Position numbers and translations under genes: made by a program | Shown: piece by piece, positions 24,932-32,908 of the stretch | How positions within the stretch are numbered: position 1 is the first letter of the stretch | Layout of the letters: each line of letters begins with the position of its first letter | Notes under the pieces: model-generated | Seen by the model: the letters and a program-made list of their open reading frames with translations, nothing else | Told to the model about the DNA's origin: nothing | Databases searched by the model: none | Assembly (NCBI GenBank): GCA_965234325.1 | Contig: OZ248418.1 | Coordinates: forward strand, 62,001-126,000 | Source of the DNA: Limnohabitans kasalickyi | Lineage (GTDB): Bacteria > Pseudomonadota > Gammaproteobacteria > Burkholderiales > Burkholderiaceae_C | DNA: 64,000 bases | Direction: 5' to 3'

Positions 24932-25909
24932 TTATTGCGTGAAGTCCACGCGTGTCGCTAACTTTTTAGTCATCGCAATTTCATCGGCGATGACTTTGCT
25001 GAACTCAGCAGGTGTCGACCCCACGGTGGCAAAGCCTTGCTCGGCAAAAGCGCGCTTGATCTCTGGGTCCTCCAAGACTTTGCTCACCTCATTGCGCATG
25101 CGCGTGACGTGCTCAAGCGGCACACCGGCAGGGAACCAGAAGCCATACCAGGGTGTGTAGGAAAAACCTTTCAGAGCGGCTTCGTCAATGGTGGGCACGT
25201 CTGGCAATTCGCTCCAACGTTTGCGTGCGGTGATGGCCAGGGCTTTGAGCTTGCCGGCTTTGACCAACGGCAACACGGCAGTGGGTGCGGCAATGACAAA
25301 GTCGATGCGGCCGGCCACCAAATCGTTGAGGGATTGGCTGACGCCTTTGAACGGCACATGCGTCATCTTGACGTCGGCGCTGCTGGCTAAGAACTCGCCT
25401 GCAAAGTGCATCACATTGCCCACACCGCCTGAGCCGAAGGTGTATTTGCCAGGGTTGGCTTTGGCATCTGCGAGTAACTCTTTCAAGTTTTTCGCAGGGA
25501 GGTCGGGGCGAGCTGCCAGCACAAAACCCACGCTGTTGGCCACCAAGGTGATCGGCGTGAAGTCTTTGGTGGGGTCGTAGCTCAGGCTGGTTGAGACCAC
25601 CGGTAAGCTGGCGTGGCTGGAGGAGGTGTTGAGCAGGGTGTAGCCATCAGCTGCCGACTTGGCGACAAAGTCGGTACCAATCGCACCTCCAGCGCCAGCG
25701 CGGTTGTCAATCACCAAAGGCTGGCCCAAACTCTGCGCCAAACGGGGCCCCAGAGTTCGTCCAATGAAATCCATCGGCCCACCCGCTGCATAGGGGATGA
25801 CCATTTTGATGGGGTGATTGGGGTAGTCGCGGGCAGCACCTGTTTGGGCGATGCCTGTCAGCGCGTAAGCGCACAGCGCGAGTGTTCCCAGTGTTTTGAA
25901 TAATGTCAT
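24932..25909 (-). CDS. Bug-family receptor in Mo-hydroxylase operon
   Basis: A 325-residue periplasmic receptor with signal peptide (LGTLALCAYALTGIAQ). Bug blocks: YAAGGPMDFIGRTLGPRLA, VIDNRAGAGGAIGTDFVAKS, AADGYTLLNTS, SELPDVPTIDEAAL. Its start overlaps the stop of the molybdopterin subunit gene by four bases (ATGA), so expression is coupled to the Mo-hydroxylase. That ties uptake of a (hetero)aromatic or aldehyde-type compound to its hydroxylation. Confidence 0.93.
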   Translation of the reverse strand: MTLFKTLGTLALCAYALTGIAQTGAARDYPNHPIKMVIPYAAGGPMDFIGRTLGPRLAQSLGQPLVIDNRAGAGGAIGTDFVAKSAADGYTLLNTSSSHASLPVVSTSLSYDPTKDFTPITLVANSVGFVLAARPDLPAKNLKELLADAKANPGKYTFGSGGVGNVMHFAGEFLASSADVKMTHVPFKGVSQSLNDLVAGRIDFVIAAPTAVLPLVKAGKLKALAITARKRWSELPDVPTIDEAALKGFSYTPWYGFWFPAGVPLEHVTRMRNEVSKVLEDPEIKRAFAEQGFATVGSTPAEFSKVIADEIAMTKKLATRVDFTQ

Positions 25910-28149
25910 GCGGTTCCTTTTTTATCCAAGCCTTGCTTGATGCGTTCTGGTGTGAAGGGCAGTTGGCGAAAACGCACTCCTGTTGCTTCAAACACCGCGT
26001 TGGCCAAAGCGGCACTGGTCGGTCCTTGTGATGCTTCGCCGGTTCCTAAAAAGGGTGCACCGGGTCGGTTGATCAACACCACCTCTACGGGTGGAATTTC
26101 TGAGAAGGTGAGGATCGGGTAGCTGCTCCAGTCCGTGGACAAAATTTGCGTGTCATCGAACTTCACTTCTTCTTTCAGAGACCAGCTCAATGATTGAATC
26201 AGGCCACCTTCAATTTGATTGCTGACACCATCGGGATTGACGATGTGCCCCGAGTCTGCAGAAGCCACCGCGCGCAAAACACGAATTCGTCCATTGCGGG
26301 GATTGACTTCTACCTCCAAGGCCACAGCGCAGTAGCCTGCAATGTTTTTGTAGCGCGCAAAACCAATGCCGCGACCGCGGTTGGGTGTTTTCTTCCAGCT
26401 GTTCCAGCCAAAATGATCGGCTGCTTTTTGCATGACGTCGCGGGCACGTTCATCTTTCAGAAAACGCAGGCGGTAGGTGAGTGGGTCCACTTGAGCCGCT
26501 GATGCCAACTCATCCATGAAGGACTCGATCGCAAACACGTTGGCATAGGCGCCCAACCCACGGGTGGAGGACACCCTGACGGGCATGTCGGTGATGAAAT
26601 GTGTCAGCACCTGATGACCCGCAAAGTCGTACAAGGCGATGCCATTGCGGTCAGCCGCATAGTTGGGCGGTCCGCCATTGACAGGCACAGGTTGGGTGAA
26701 CGGTTTTTCTAAATAACGCGCAGAGAGTAAGTTGCCGGGCTCACCGCTGGGGCGTGTGCCGTGTGGTGTGGACCAAATTTGCAAGTCCCAATCCAGCACG
26801 TTGCCGTTGGCATCCAAGCCTGCTTTGGTTTGGATGACCATGGCCGAACCATAGGGCTCCCACTTGTGTTCTTGCTCGCGTGTGTATTGCAAGCGCACAG
26901 GCTTGCCCGGCACGGTCATCGCCAGCAGCGCTGCATCGGCGGCCGCATCGTCGGCCATGTTGTGGCCATAGCAGCCCGCACCTTGCATGTGTTGGCAGCG
27001 CACCTTATTTGGGGGAAGGCCCAGCATTTTGGCAATGGCCTGGCTGGTTTCAAACACCGATTGGCTGTGCGTTTGAATCAGCATCACGCCATCAGAACCC
27101 ATCGTGGCAATGGCCGCCGACGTGCCAATGGAGGCGTGCATCTGATACGGCCTGTAGTAGGTCGCTGCCAGGGTTTTAGCGGGCGCTTGGCCACCTGCGC
27201 GAGGCTGAATTTTCGTTTCGATGATGCGGTTGGGTTTGGTGTTGCGCAGCCAGTCAAAAATGCCTTCGTGTGTGGGCAACTTTTTTTCAACATCCCATTT
27301 TGCAGAAGTACTCAGCACTTGGGCGGCAGCCAAGGCTTGCTCTTCACGTTGTGCAATCACCCCCAAGAAGCTCCCATTGCGCACGACCTTGACAACACCG
27401 GGCATGGTTTGCGCCATGTCCATATTGACCGACAACAACTTGGCGGCGTAGGTGGGCGGACGCACCAAGTGTCCAAACACCATGCCGGCGGGGCGATGTT
27501 CTTGCAAGAACACAGCGTCTCCCAAAATTTTGGGTGGCAGGTCTGTGCGTGGAACCGACTGGCCGATGTAGCGGTGTTGTTCGGCGGGCTTAGGCTTGAC
27601 GAGGCCCGTTGCATCGCGCTCTAACGCAGCGCCCAACACCAAGTCCCAATAAGCGATGTGTGTGCCGTTTTGGGCTGTTATTTTTCCATCTCGAACAGAC
27701 AGAGCTGCCAGCGGTTGGTTGAGTTTTTCTGCCGCAAGCCCGAGCAAAATTGAGCGCACCTCGGCCGATGCATATTGCACAGCGGTGGCGCAATTGGGCA
27801 TGGAGAACGAGCCTGCGGTCACGCCTTCATTGGGCACCAGTGCGGTGTCCCCTGAGATGACATGGACACGGCTGAGGTCGATGTCCAACTCATCGGCGCA
27901 AACTTGCGTGACAGCCGTCAAAATTCCTTGGCCCAACTCGACTTTGCCAACCATCAGCGTGACCGTTTGGTTGGCATTGATGCGCAACCAAGCACTCAGT
28001 TTGCGGTTGTTGTTCAAGTCGCCCGGTAAGCGTGGTTTGGTGTTGTCTGCCTGTGACAACGCGTTGTCCAATGGAATCGCAAAGGCCAATGACAGATAAC
28101 CCGTGGTCTTCAAAAACCCACGTCGGCTGATGGACAGGTGTTGTTGCAT
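25906..28149 (-). CDS. Molybdopterin-binding subunit of xanthine dehydrogenase-family hydroxylase (IorB type), Tat-exported
   Basis: A 747-residue large subunit with a twin-arginine signal (SISRRGFLKTTGYLSLAF). The body matches IorB-like aldehyde dehydrogenases/isoquinoline oxidoreductases: KVELGQGILTAVTQ, HMQGAGCYGHN, RVSSTRGLGAYANVFAIES and a C-terminal LGTGEASQGPTSAALANAV with the catalytic glutamate (GEA). These enzymes insert water-derived oxygen into N-heterocycles or oxidise aldehydes. The 2Fe-2S partner is immediately upstream. The cytochrome c subunit often fused or adjacent in this family is missing. The ATG at 28149 is chosen because it places the Tat motif at the N-terminus. Confidence 0.93.
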   Translation of the reverse strand: MQQHLSISRRGFLKTTGYLSLAFAIPLDNALSQADNTKPRLPGDLNNNRKLSAWLRINANQTVTLMVGKVELGQGILTAVTQVCADELDIDLSRVHVISGDTALVPNEGVTAGSFSMPNCATAVQYASAEVRSILLGLAAEKLNQPLAALSVRDGKITAQNGTHIAYWDLVLGAALERDATGLVKPKPAEQHRYIGQSVPRTDLPPKILGDAVFLQEHRPAGMVFGHLVRPPTYAAKLLSVNMDMAQTMPGVVKVVRNGSFLGVIAQREEQALAAAQVLSTSAKWDVEKKLPTHEGIFDWLRNTKPNRIIETKIQPRAGGQAPAKTLAATYYRPYQMHASIGTSAAIATMGSDGVMLIQTHSQSVFETSQAIAKMLGLPPNKVRCQHMQGAGCYGHNMADDAAADAALLAMTVPGKPVRLQYTREQEHKWEPYGSAMVIQTKAGLDANGNVLDWDLQIWSTPHGTRPSGEPGNLLSARYLEKPFTQPVPVNGGPPNYAADRNGIALYDFAGHQVLTHFITDMPVRVSSTRGLGAYANVFAIESFMDELASAAQVDPLTYRLRFLKDERARDVMQKAADHFGWNSWKKTPNRGRGIGFARYKNIAGYCAVALEVEVNPRNGRIRVLRAVASADSGHIVNPDGVSNQIEGGLIQSLSWSLKEEVKFDDTQILSTDWSSYPILTFSEIPPVEVVLINRPGAPFLGTGEASQGPTSAALANAVFEATGVRFRQLPFTPERIKQGLDKKGTA

Positions 28150-28151
28150 GA

Positions 28152-28607
28152 TCAAACCCCTTTTGCTGCACGCAGCACAGCACGAACAATGCGGTTGTGT
28201 GCACCGCATCTGCACAAGTTGCCATCCAAAGCGACGCGGACTTCAGCATCTGTGGGACGAGGGTTCCGGTCCAGCAAGGCTTGCGCCTGAATGACCATGC
28301 CTGACGTGCAGTAGCCACACTGGGCGGCTTGCTCATCCATGAACGCTTGCTGAAGGCGGCTGGGCTTGCCGCCTTCTTTCATGCCTGCCAGGGTGGTGAC
28401 AGTTCGACCCGCCACCGCGGAAACTGGCGCCACACAGGACTTCACAGGATTGCCATCGACCATCACCAAACAGGCGTTGCACTGGGCTTTGCCACATCCA
28501 AACTTGGTGCCGTTGACCTGCAGGTCGTTGGCCAGCACATCCAACAGTGGTGTACTGGCAGAGGCCATACTGCGAACGGATTGTCCATTGAGGGTGAACT
28601 GAGTCAT
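28152..28607 (-). CDS. (2Fe-2S)-binding subunit of molybdenum hydroxylase (IorA type)
   Basis: A 151-residue subunit with two clusters. The plant-type ferredoxin motif CGKAQCNACLV holds the N-terminal cluster. CGYCTSGM and LDGNLCRCGAH hold the C-terminal helical one. It passes electrons from the molybdenum site of the adjacent large subunit. It has no signal peptide, so it would have to be carried out with the Tat-targeted subunit, as known for IorAB-type enzymes. Gap to the large subunit gene is two bases. Confidence 0.95.
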   Translation of the reverse strand: MTQFTLNGQSVRSMASASTPLLDVLANDLQVNGTKFGCGKAQCNACLVMVDGNPVKSCVAPVSAVAGRTVTTLAGMKEGGKPSRLQQAFMDEQAAQCGYCTSGMVIQAQALLDRNPRPTDAEVRVALDGNLCRCGAHNRIVRAVLRAAKGV

Positions 28608-28634
28608 GCAACGCTCCTGATGAAGATAAATGCT

Positions 28635-29507
28635 TTATTGCTCGTCGACGATGGGATTGGACAAGGTGCCAATCCCTTCAATCTCGATCTCGCACACATC
28701 GCCGGGCTGCATCCAGACGGGCGGTGTGCGTGCGTAGCCCACGCCTGCTGGCGTGCCGGTGATCACCACGTCGCCTGGCTCCAAGGTCATGCACTCGGTG
28801 ATGATGCGCAGCGACTCCACCACGTTCCACAAAAAGTCTTTGGTGTTGGCGTCTTGCATGACTTTGCCGTTCAAACGGGATTGAATGCGCAAGCCTTCAG
28901 CGCCGGCTGGCAACTCATCAGGCGTGACCAACCAGGGGCCGAAGGGGCCAGTGCCGTCAAAGTTTTTGCCAATCGTCCACTGCGCCGACTTACGCTGGTA
29001 GTTGCGAATGCTGGCGTCGTTGAAACATGAATAGCCGGCGACGCAGTCGAGCGCATTGGCCGCCGTCAAGTGGCGTGCACGTTGACCGATCACCACCGCC
29101 AGCTCAGCTTCGTAGTCGAGCTGAGTGGACGCTTTGGGGCGCACGATGGCGCTTTGGTGGCCGACCATGGAGGTCGCACCACGCATGAAAAAACTCGGGT
29201 AGTCGGGGCGCGCATTGCCACCTTCTTTGGCATGGTCGGCATAGTTCAAACCCATGCAGACAATTTTTCCGGGATTGGTAATCAGGGGCAGTAACTCAAC
29301 CGAGGCCAAGGCACGAAGGGCAGAAGCGGGCGCATTCAAAGCCGCAGTGTGGGCCGCTGCCATGGCGCCGGGTGTGGCGATCAGTGTTTTCAAGTCAGAG
29401 GGAAAACCCAAACCCAGTAAACCGAGGTCAACAAAGCTGCTGGCTTGGGCATCTTTGATCCAGCCTAAGCTGGGTTGACCATTGGCCGTAAAACTCAGAA
29501 AACGCAT
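28635..29507 (-). CDS. Fumarylacetoacetate hydrolase (FAH)-family protein
   Basis: A 290-residue FAH-fold enzyme. Typical blocks: KIVCMGLNYADHAKEGG, the metal motif in QLDYEAELAVVIG (Glu-X-Glu), GYSCFNDASIRNYQ and VVITGTPAGVGYARTPP. The family covers C-C hydrolases, hydratases and decarboxylases acting on oxo-dicarboxylic acids from ring cleavage or sugar acids. It is the first gene of the operon with the Mo-hydroxylase and lies opposite a GntR regulator, so it probably works at the end of that pathway. Confidence 0.92.
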   Translation of the reverse strand: MRFLSFTANGQPSLGWIKDAQASSFVDLGLLGLGFPSDLKTLIATPGAMAAAHTAALNAPASALRALASVELLPLITNPGKIVCMGLNYADHAKEGGNARPDYPSFFMRGATSMVGHQSAIVRPKASTQLDYEAELAVVIGQRARHLTAANALDCVAGYSCFNDASIRNYQRKSAQWTIGKNFDGTGPFGPWLVTPDELPAGAEGLRIQSRLNGKVMQDANTKDFLWNVVESLRIITECMTLEPGDVVITGTPAGVGYARTPPVWMQPGDVCEIEIEGIGTLSNPIVDEQ

Positions 29508-29545
29508 TTTTTATCCTTGGTGTGAACGATGTATGTGGTTTGAAT

Positions 29546-29593
29546 AATATCGATATTTTGAATTTTTTCAAAAATTTATCGATTAATATCGAT
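29546..29593. promoter_or_regulatory. Triple ATCGAT operator region of the GntR regulator
   Basis: The 90-base divergent region contains AATATCGATATT (29546-29557), a perfect 12-base palindrome, and two more ATCGAT cores at 29578-29583 and 29588-29593. The second of these sits in AATATCGAT, repeating the palindrome's left half just before the regulator's ATG (29598). Repeats of one palindromic core over a divergent promoter suggest binding by the adjacent GntR protein and control of both directions. Confidence 0.6.
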
Positions 29594-29597
29594 CGCC

Positions 29598-30278
29598 ATG
29601 ACGCTCGACAATTTGACGGAACCCGCCGCCTCGCTGACGCTCACCACGTACGAGCGATTGCGCTCAGATGTACTGAGCGGCCGTTGGGTGCCCGGTGGCA
29701 AGCTGGGTATTGAGGCCTTGCGCGAGCACTACGGCACAGGCGCCACACCGGTACGCGAGGCGCTCAACCGATTGGCGGCTGAGGGCTGGGTGCAGCACCT
29801 TGACCAGCGCGGCTTCATCGCGGCACCCGTCAGCGACGAGGCGCTGCGTGAGTTGGCCAAAACCCGTGTGTGGTTAGAGACCACCGCCTTGACCCAATCT
29901 GTACAAGCCAGCACGCCCGCTTGGGAAGAACGTGTGCTGTTGGCCCTGCACCGGCTGTCCAAAACGCCTCGCTCGTTGAGCAAAGACAAGTACATCGAAA
30001 ATCCAGCATGGGAAAAGTTACACCGCGAATTTCACATGGTGTTGATCGACAACTGCGGCTCACGCTGGTTGATTGGATTTTGTGAACAGCTCTACGACCA
30101 AGCCTACCGCTACCGTCAGTTAGCAGCCAAAACCTCTTACAAACGCCGTCACGAATTGGACGAACACAAAGCCGTGGTCGACGCCGTGTTGGCTGGTGAC
30201 GTGGGCTTGGCCTGCAAGGCTTTGACCGGTCATTACGACAAGACCGCACAGATTATTTTGAAAAATGGAGCGACCTGA
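29598..30278 (+). CDS. GntR-family regulator, FadR/FCD type
   Basis: A 226-residue regulator with an N-terminal winged helix (LTTYERLRSDVLSGRWVPGGKLGIEALREHYGTGATPVREALNRLAAEGWV) and an all-helical FCD ligand domain. FCD metal residues are suggested by EFHMVLIDNCGS and the late HYDK region. Such regulators respond to organic acids. Divergent from the FAH/Mo-hydroxylase operon and four bases from the start of a deacetylase-fold gene, it probably controls both. Its ATG overlaps the operator cluster, consistent with autoregulation. Confidence 0.92.
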   Translation: MTLDNLTEPAASLTLTTYERLRSDVLSGRWVPGGKLGIEALREHYGTGATPVREALNRLAAEGWVQHLDQRGFIAAPVSDEALRELAKTRVWLETTALTQSVQASTPAWEERVLLALHRLSKTPRSLSKDKYIENPAWEKLHREFHMVLIDNCGSRWLIGFCEQLYDQAYRYRQLAAKTSYKRRHELDEHKAVVDAVLAGDVGLACKALTGHYDKTAQIILKNGAT

Positions 30279-30280
30279 CC

Positions 30281-31144
30281 ATGAGCACAGACAACCCAAG
30301 CATCACCCGATTGAGCGACGATTTCCGTTGGCCGGGCGGCAAACGCGTGGCCGTGATTTTTAACATCGCGTATGAAGCGTGGTCCGATGGGGTGGCGCCT
30401 GGCATCGGCCCCATGGGCAACGTGTTGAAGCCCGGTTTCTTCGACACCAATGCCCACTCATGGGGCAGCTTTGGCCAGGTGCGTGGCATTCACCGTTTAC
30501 TCGATTACGCGGACAAACGAGGTGTCAAAACCAGCATCATGGTCAATGGCGTGCTCGCCGAGCGCGACCCTGACACCGTGCGCTCGTTGCACGCGCGTGG
30601 ACATGAAATCGTCAATCACTCTTGGGGCATGGATGTGATTCCTGTCTACTTTGACGAAGCCCAAGAGCGTGAAAACATCCGTAAAAATGACGAGATCTTG
30701 ACCCGTGTGTCAGGCGTCAAACCCAAAGGCTGGATCAGCCCCCGCGGCACAGGCAGCTTGATTTCGCCGCGCTTGTTGGCCGAGGCCGGCTACATCCACC
30801 ACGGCGATTGCAACGACGATGACCGTCCTTATGTGTTGGACTACAGCGGCAAACGCATCGTGGCCATCCCGCTCACCATGGACGTGAACGACTTGCCCAC
30901 TTGCATTCGTTATGGCCACGGCCCGCGTCACATGTTGGATGCCTTCAACGACACCTTCACCGCCATGCGCGAACGCGAAACCGTGCCTTTGATGCTTGAT
31001 GTCACCGCCCACACCCACGTCATGGGTCGTCCCTCCGGCGCTTGGGTGTATGACGAGATCATGGGCATCGTGGCCCAGCACGCCGATGTGTGGGTGACCA
31101 CACGCCAAGAAATGGCTGAATATGTTTTGAAGGAGACTGCATGA
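30281..31144 (+). CDS. Polysaccharide deacetylase-family (allantoinase/PuuE-like) hydrolase
   Basis: A 287-residue NodB-like fold enzyme. It resembles the metal-independent or weakly metal-dependent PuuE/cyclic-imide hydrolase group: KRVAVIFNIAYEAWSDG near the start, HEIVNHSWGMDVIP (NHSW in place of the classic HxxxH), GWISPRGTGS and LMLDVTAHTHVMGRP. Members open amide or imide rings such as allantoin. In an operon with GntR and a Bug receptor, next to a Mo-hydroxylase that may act on N-heterocycles, a ring-opening role is plausible but unproven. Confidence 0.82.
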   Translation: MSTDNPSITRLSDDFRWPGGKRVAVIFNIAYEAWSDGVAPGIGPMGNVLKPGFFDTNAHSWGSFGQVRGIHRLLDYADKRGVKTSIMVNGVLAERDPDTVRSLHARGHEIVNHSWGMDVIPVYFDEAQERENIRKNDEILTRVSGVKPKGWISPRGTGSLISPRLLAEAGYIHHGDCNDDDRPYVLDYSGKRIVAIPLTMDVNDLPTCIRYGHGPRHMLDAFNDTFTAMRERETVPLMLDVTAHTHVMGRPSGAWVYDEIMGIVAQHADVWVTTRQEMAEYVLKETA

Positions 31145-32112
31145 TGAATCGACGTCGCGTTTTATCTTGGGCCATTGCGCTGTGCTGCAGCGGTGCCGCA
31201 GTGGCGCAAACGCAAGGGGCTTACCCCAACAAGCCTGTGAAATTTGTGGTCGCCTTTGCACCTGGCGGGCCTGCTGACATCATTGCGCGCTTGTTGGGGC
31301 AACGCTTGTCAGACAGCTTGAGTCAGCCGGTGGTGGTGGAAAACAGAGCGGGTGCGGGCGGCAACGTTGCCAGTGGCTTGGTCGCCAAAGCCCCTGCCGA
31401 TGGTTACACCCTGATGCTCAACACCAGTTCATTTGCGGTGAATGCCAGCTTGTCAAAGAACCCGGGGTTTGATGCTGAAAAAGATTTTGTGTTGGCCAGC
31501 GTCGTGGCCTCGAGCCCGAATTTGCTGGTGGCCTTTCCGGCTTTGAAGGCCAAGACGTTGCAAGAGATCATGTCTGAGGCCAAGTCGGGCAAGTTGAACT
31601 ACGGCACCGCAGGGGCCGGCACCACGCCGCATTTGACAGCTGAGTATTTGTTCAAAGTGTTGGGCAAAGTGGACGTCACACACATTCCATTTCAAGGGGC
31701 AGGGCCTGCGTTGGCCGCCACCATGGGCGGGCAAGTGGAGTTGGCCAGTGTGGCTTTGCCTGCAGCCGTTGAAATGGTCAAAGGCGGCAAAGTGCGGGGT
31801 TTGGCGGTGACCAGTGCCAAGCGTGTGGCTGCCATGCCTGAGGTGCCCACTGTGGCTGAGTCGGGTTTTCCGGGCTTTGAGGATTACACCTGGGTAGGGG
31901 TGTTTGCACCGAGCAAAACACCACCTGAAATCGTCAATTTCTTGAATGCTGAGATCGGCAAAATTTTGCGCACGCCCGATTTCCAGTCCAAGTTGGCAGG
32001 GGTAGGTTTTGAGCCTGTGGGCGGCACGCCCAAAGAGGCGGGTGATTATTTGAAATCAGAAATCACCAAGTGGTCCAAGATCATCAAGGAAACCGGCACG
32101 AAAGTGGAGTGA
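31141..32112 (+). CDS. Bug-family receptor following the deacetylase-like gene
   Basis: A 323-residue periplasmic receptor. The signal peptide ends at AAVAQ before TQGAYPNKPVKFVVAF. Bug blocks: APGGPADIIARLLGQRLS, VVENRAGAGGNVASG, APADGYTLMLNTS, AAMPEVPTVAESGF. Its ATG overlaps the stop of the deacetylase-like gene (ATGATGA), so the three genes GntR, deacetylase and Bug form one unit. Confidence 0.93.
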   Translation: MMNRRRVLSWAIALCCSGAAVAQTQGAYPNKPVKFVVAFAPGGPADIIARLLGQRLSDSLSQPVVVENRAGAGGNVASGLVAKAPADGYTLMLNTSSFAVNASLSKNPGFDAEKDFVLASVVASSPNLLVAFPALKAKTLQEIMSEAKSGKLNYGTAGAGTTPHLTAEYLFKVLGKVDVTHIPFQGAGPALAATMGGQVELASVALPAAVEMVKGGKVRGLAVTSAKRVAAMPEVPTVAESGFPGFEDYTWVGVFAPSKTPPEIVNFLNAEIGKILRTPDFQSKLAGVGFEPVGGTPKEAGDYLKSEITKWSKIIKETGTKVE

Positions 32113-32175
32113 GCCAACGACTTGAGGTGCGCAACACCGCGCTTCAACGCTGGTGTAGCGTCGCAGGGGCAAGGC

Positions 32176-32850
32176 TTATTCCAAGCGCCAGGTGTATTTC
32201 ATGCTGGCCCAGCTTTGTTCTGGCTTGCCGTCCACCGTGCCTGGGCGGAACTGGCATTTAGACAGCGCATTGCGCGCCGCTTCATCCAAGCGGTTGAAGC
32301 CGGACGTTTTCTCAATTTCCGCTTGCAACACACGGCCATCGACCCCGATCAAAAACTTGAGCGTGACCGTGCCTTCTTCCTCTAAGCGACGCGAGGCGCT
32401 GGGGTAGTCAGGCTTGGCGCAGCTCGCTCCCGCTTGAATGCTGGCACCCGTGCGGATGGTTGGGGCTGGTGGCGCCACAGGCGCAGCCGGCGCCGGGGGG
32501 GCAACCACCGCAGGGGCTGGACTTGGAGGTGCGGGTGGTGCAACAGGAACGGTGATGACCGGCGTGGTCTGAGTGGTAACTGGCACAGGCGCGGCAGCGG
32601 GAGGTGGCGGCGTTTTAGGTGGCGGTGGCGGTGGTGCGGGTTGAGGTGGTGGTGGCGGCACGTTGTCGCTCAATAGCATGGCCACCACTTTGACCTCGGT
32701 GGTCTTCACGAGGTGTTGCGCCAAGCCAGATTGCAGTGCCCACAGCAGCAAACCATGCAACGCCACCACCAGCACGATGCTGACGAGGTGCTTGCGCGGG
32801 TTGCGCTGGCGCTGGGCGTAGGGTGATGAGGAGGTTGAAGCAGTAGGCAC
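32176..32850 (-). CDS. tonB: TonB-family energy transducer protein
   Basis: A 224-residue TonB. A cytoplasmic basic start is followed by one membrane helix (HLVSIVLVVALHGLLLWAL, with a conserved-type histidine). A long proline-rich periplasmic spacer (about residues 64-132, PPPPPQPAPPPPPPK and similar) leads to a C-terminal TonB domain (DYPSASRRLEEEGTVTLKFL, ending in FRPGTVDGKPEQSW). It couples the proton motive force to outer-membrane receptors. No exbB, exbD or TonB-dependent receptor is adjacent, so it is orphaned here. Confidence 0.93.
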   Translation of the reverse strand: MPTASTSSSPYAQRQRNPRKHLVSIVLVVALHGLLLWALQSGLAQHLVKTTEVKVVAMLLSDNVPPPPPQPAPPPPPPKTPPPPAAAPVPVTTQTTPVITVPVAPPAPPSPAPAVVAPPAPAAPVAPPAPTIRTGASIQAGASCAKPDYPSASRRLEEEGTVTLKFLIGVDGRVLQAEIEKTSGFNRLDEAARNALSKCQFRPGTVDGKPEQSWASMKYTWRLE

Positions 32851-32908
32851 GGAGCAAAGGACCGATACAGAAAATCTACGGTAATTCTAGGGCGCCCGTG
32901 TGAAGTCG

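Noticed and set aside
26761..27624. 287-codon plus-strand ORF opposite the molybdopterin subunit gene
   Set aside because: Its His/Arg-rich composition is what antisense to a GC-rich gene produces; the minus-strand protein is clearly real and conserved.
32434..32676. Gly/Trp/Arg-rich plus-strand ORF
   Set aside because: It is antisense to the proline-rich spacer of tonB.
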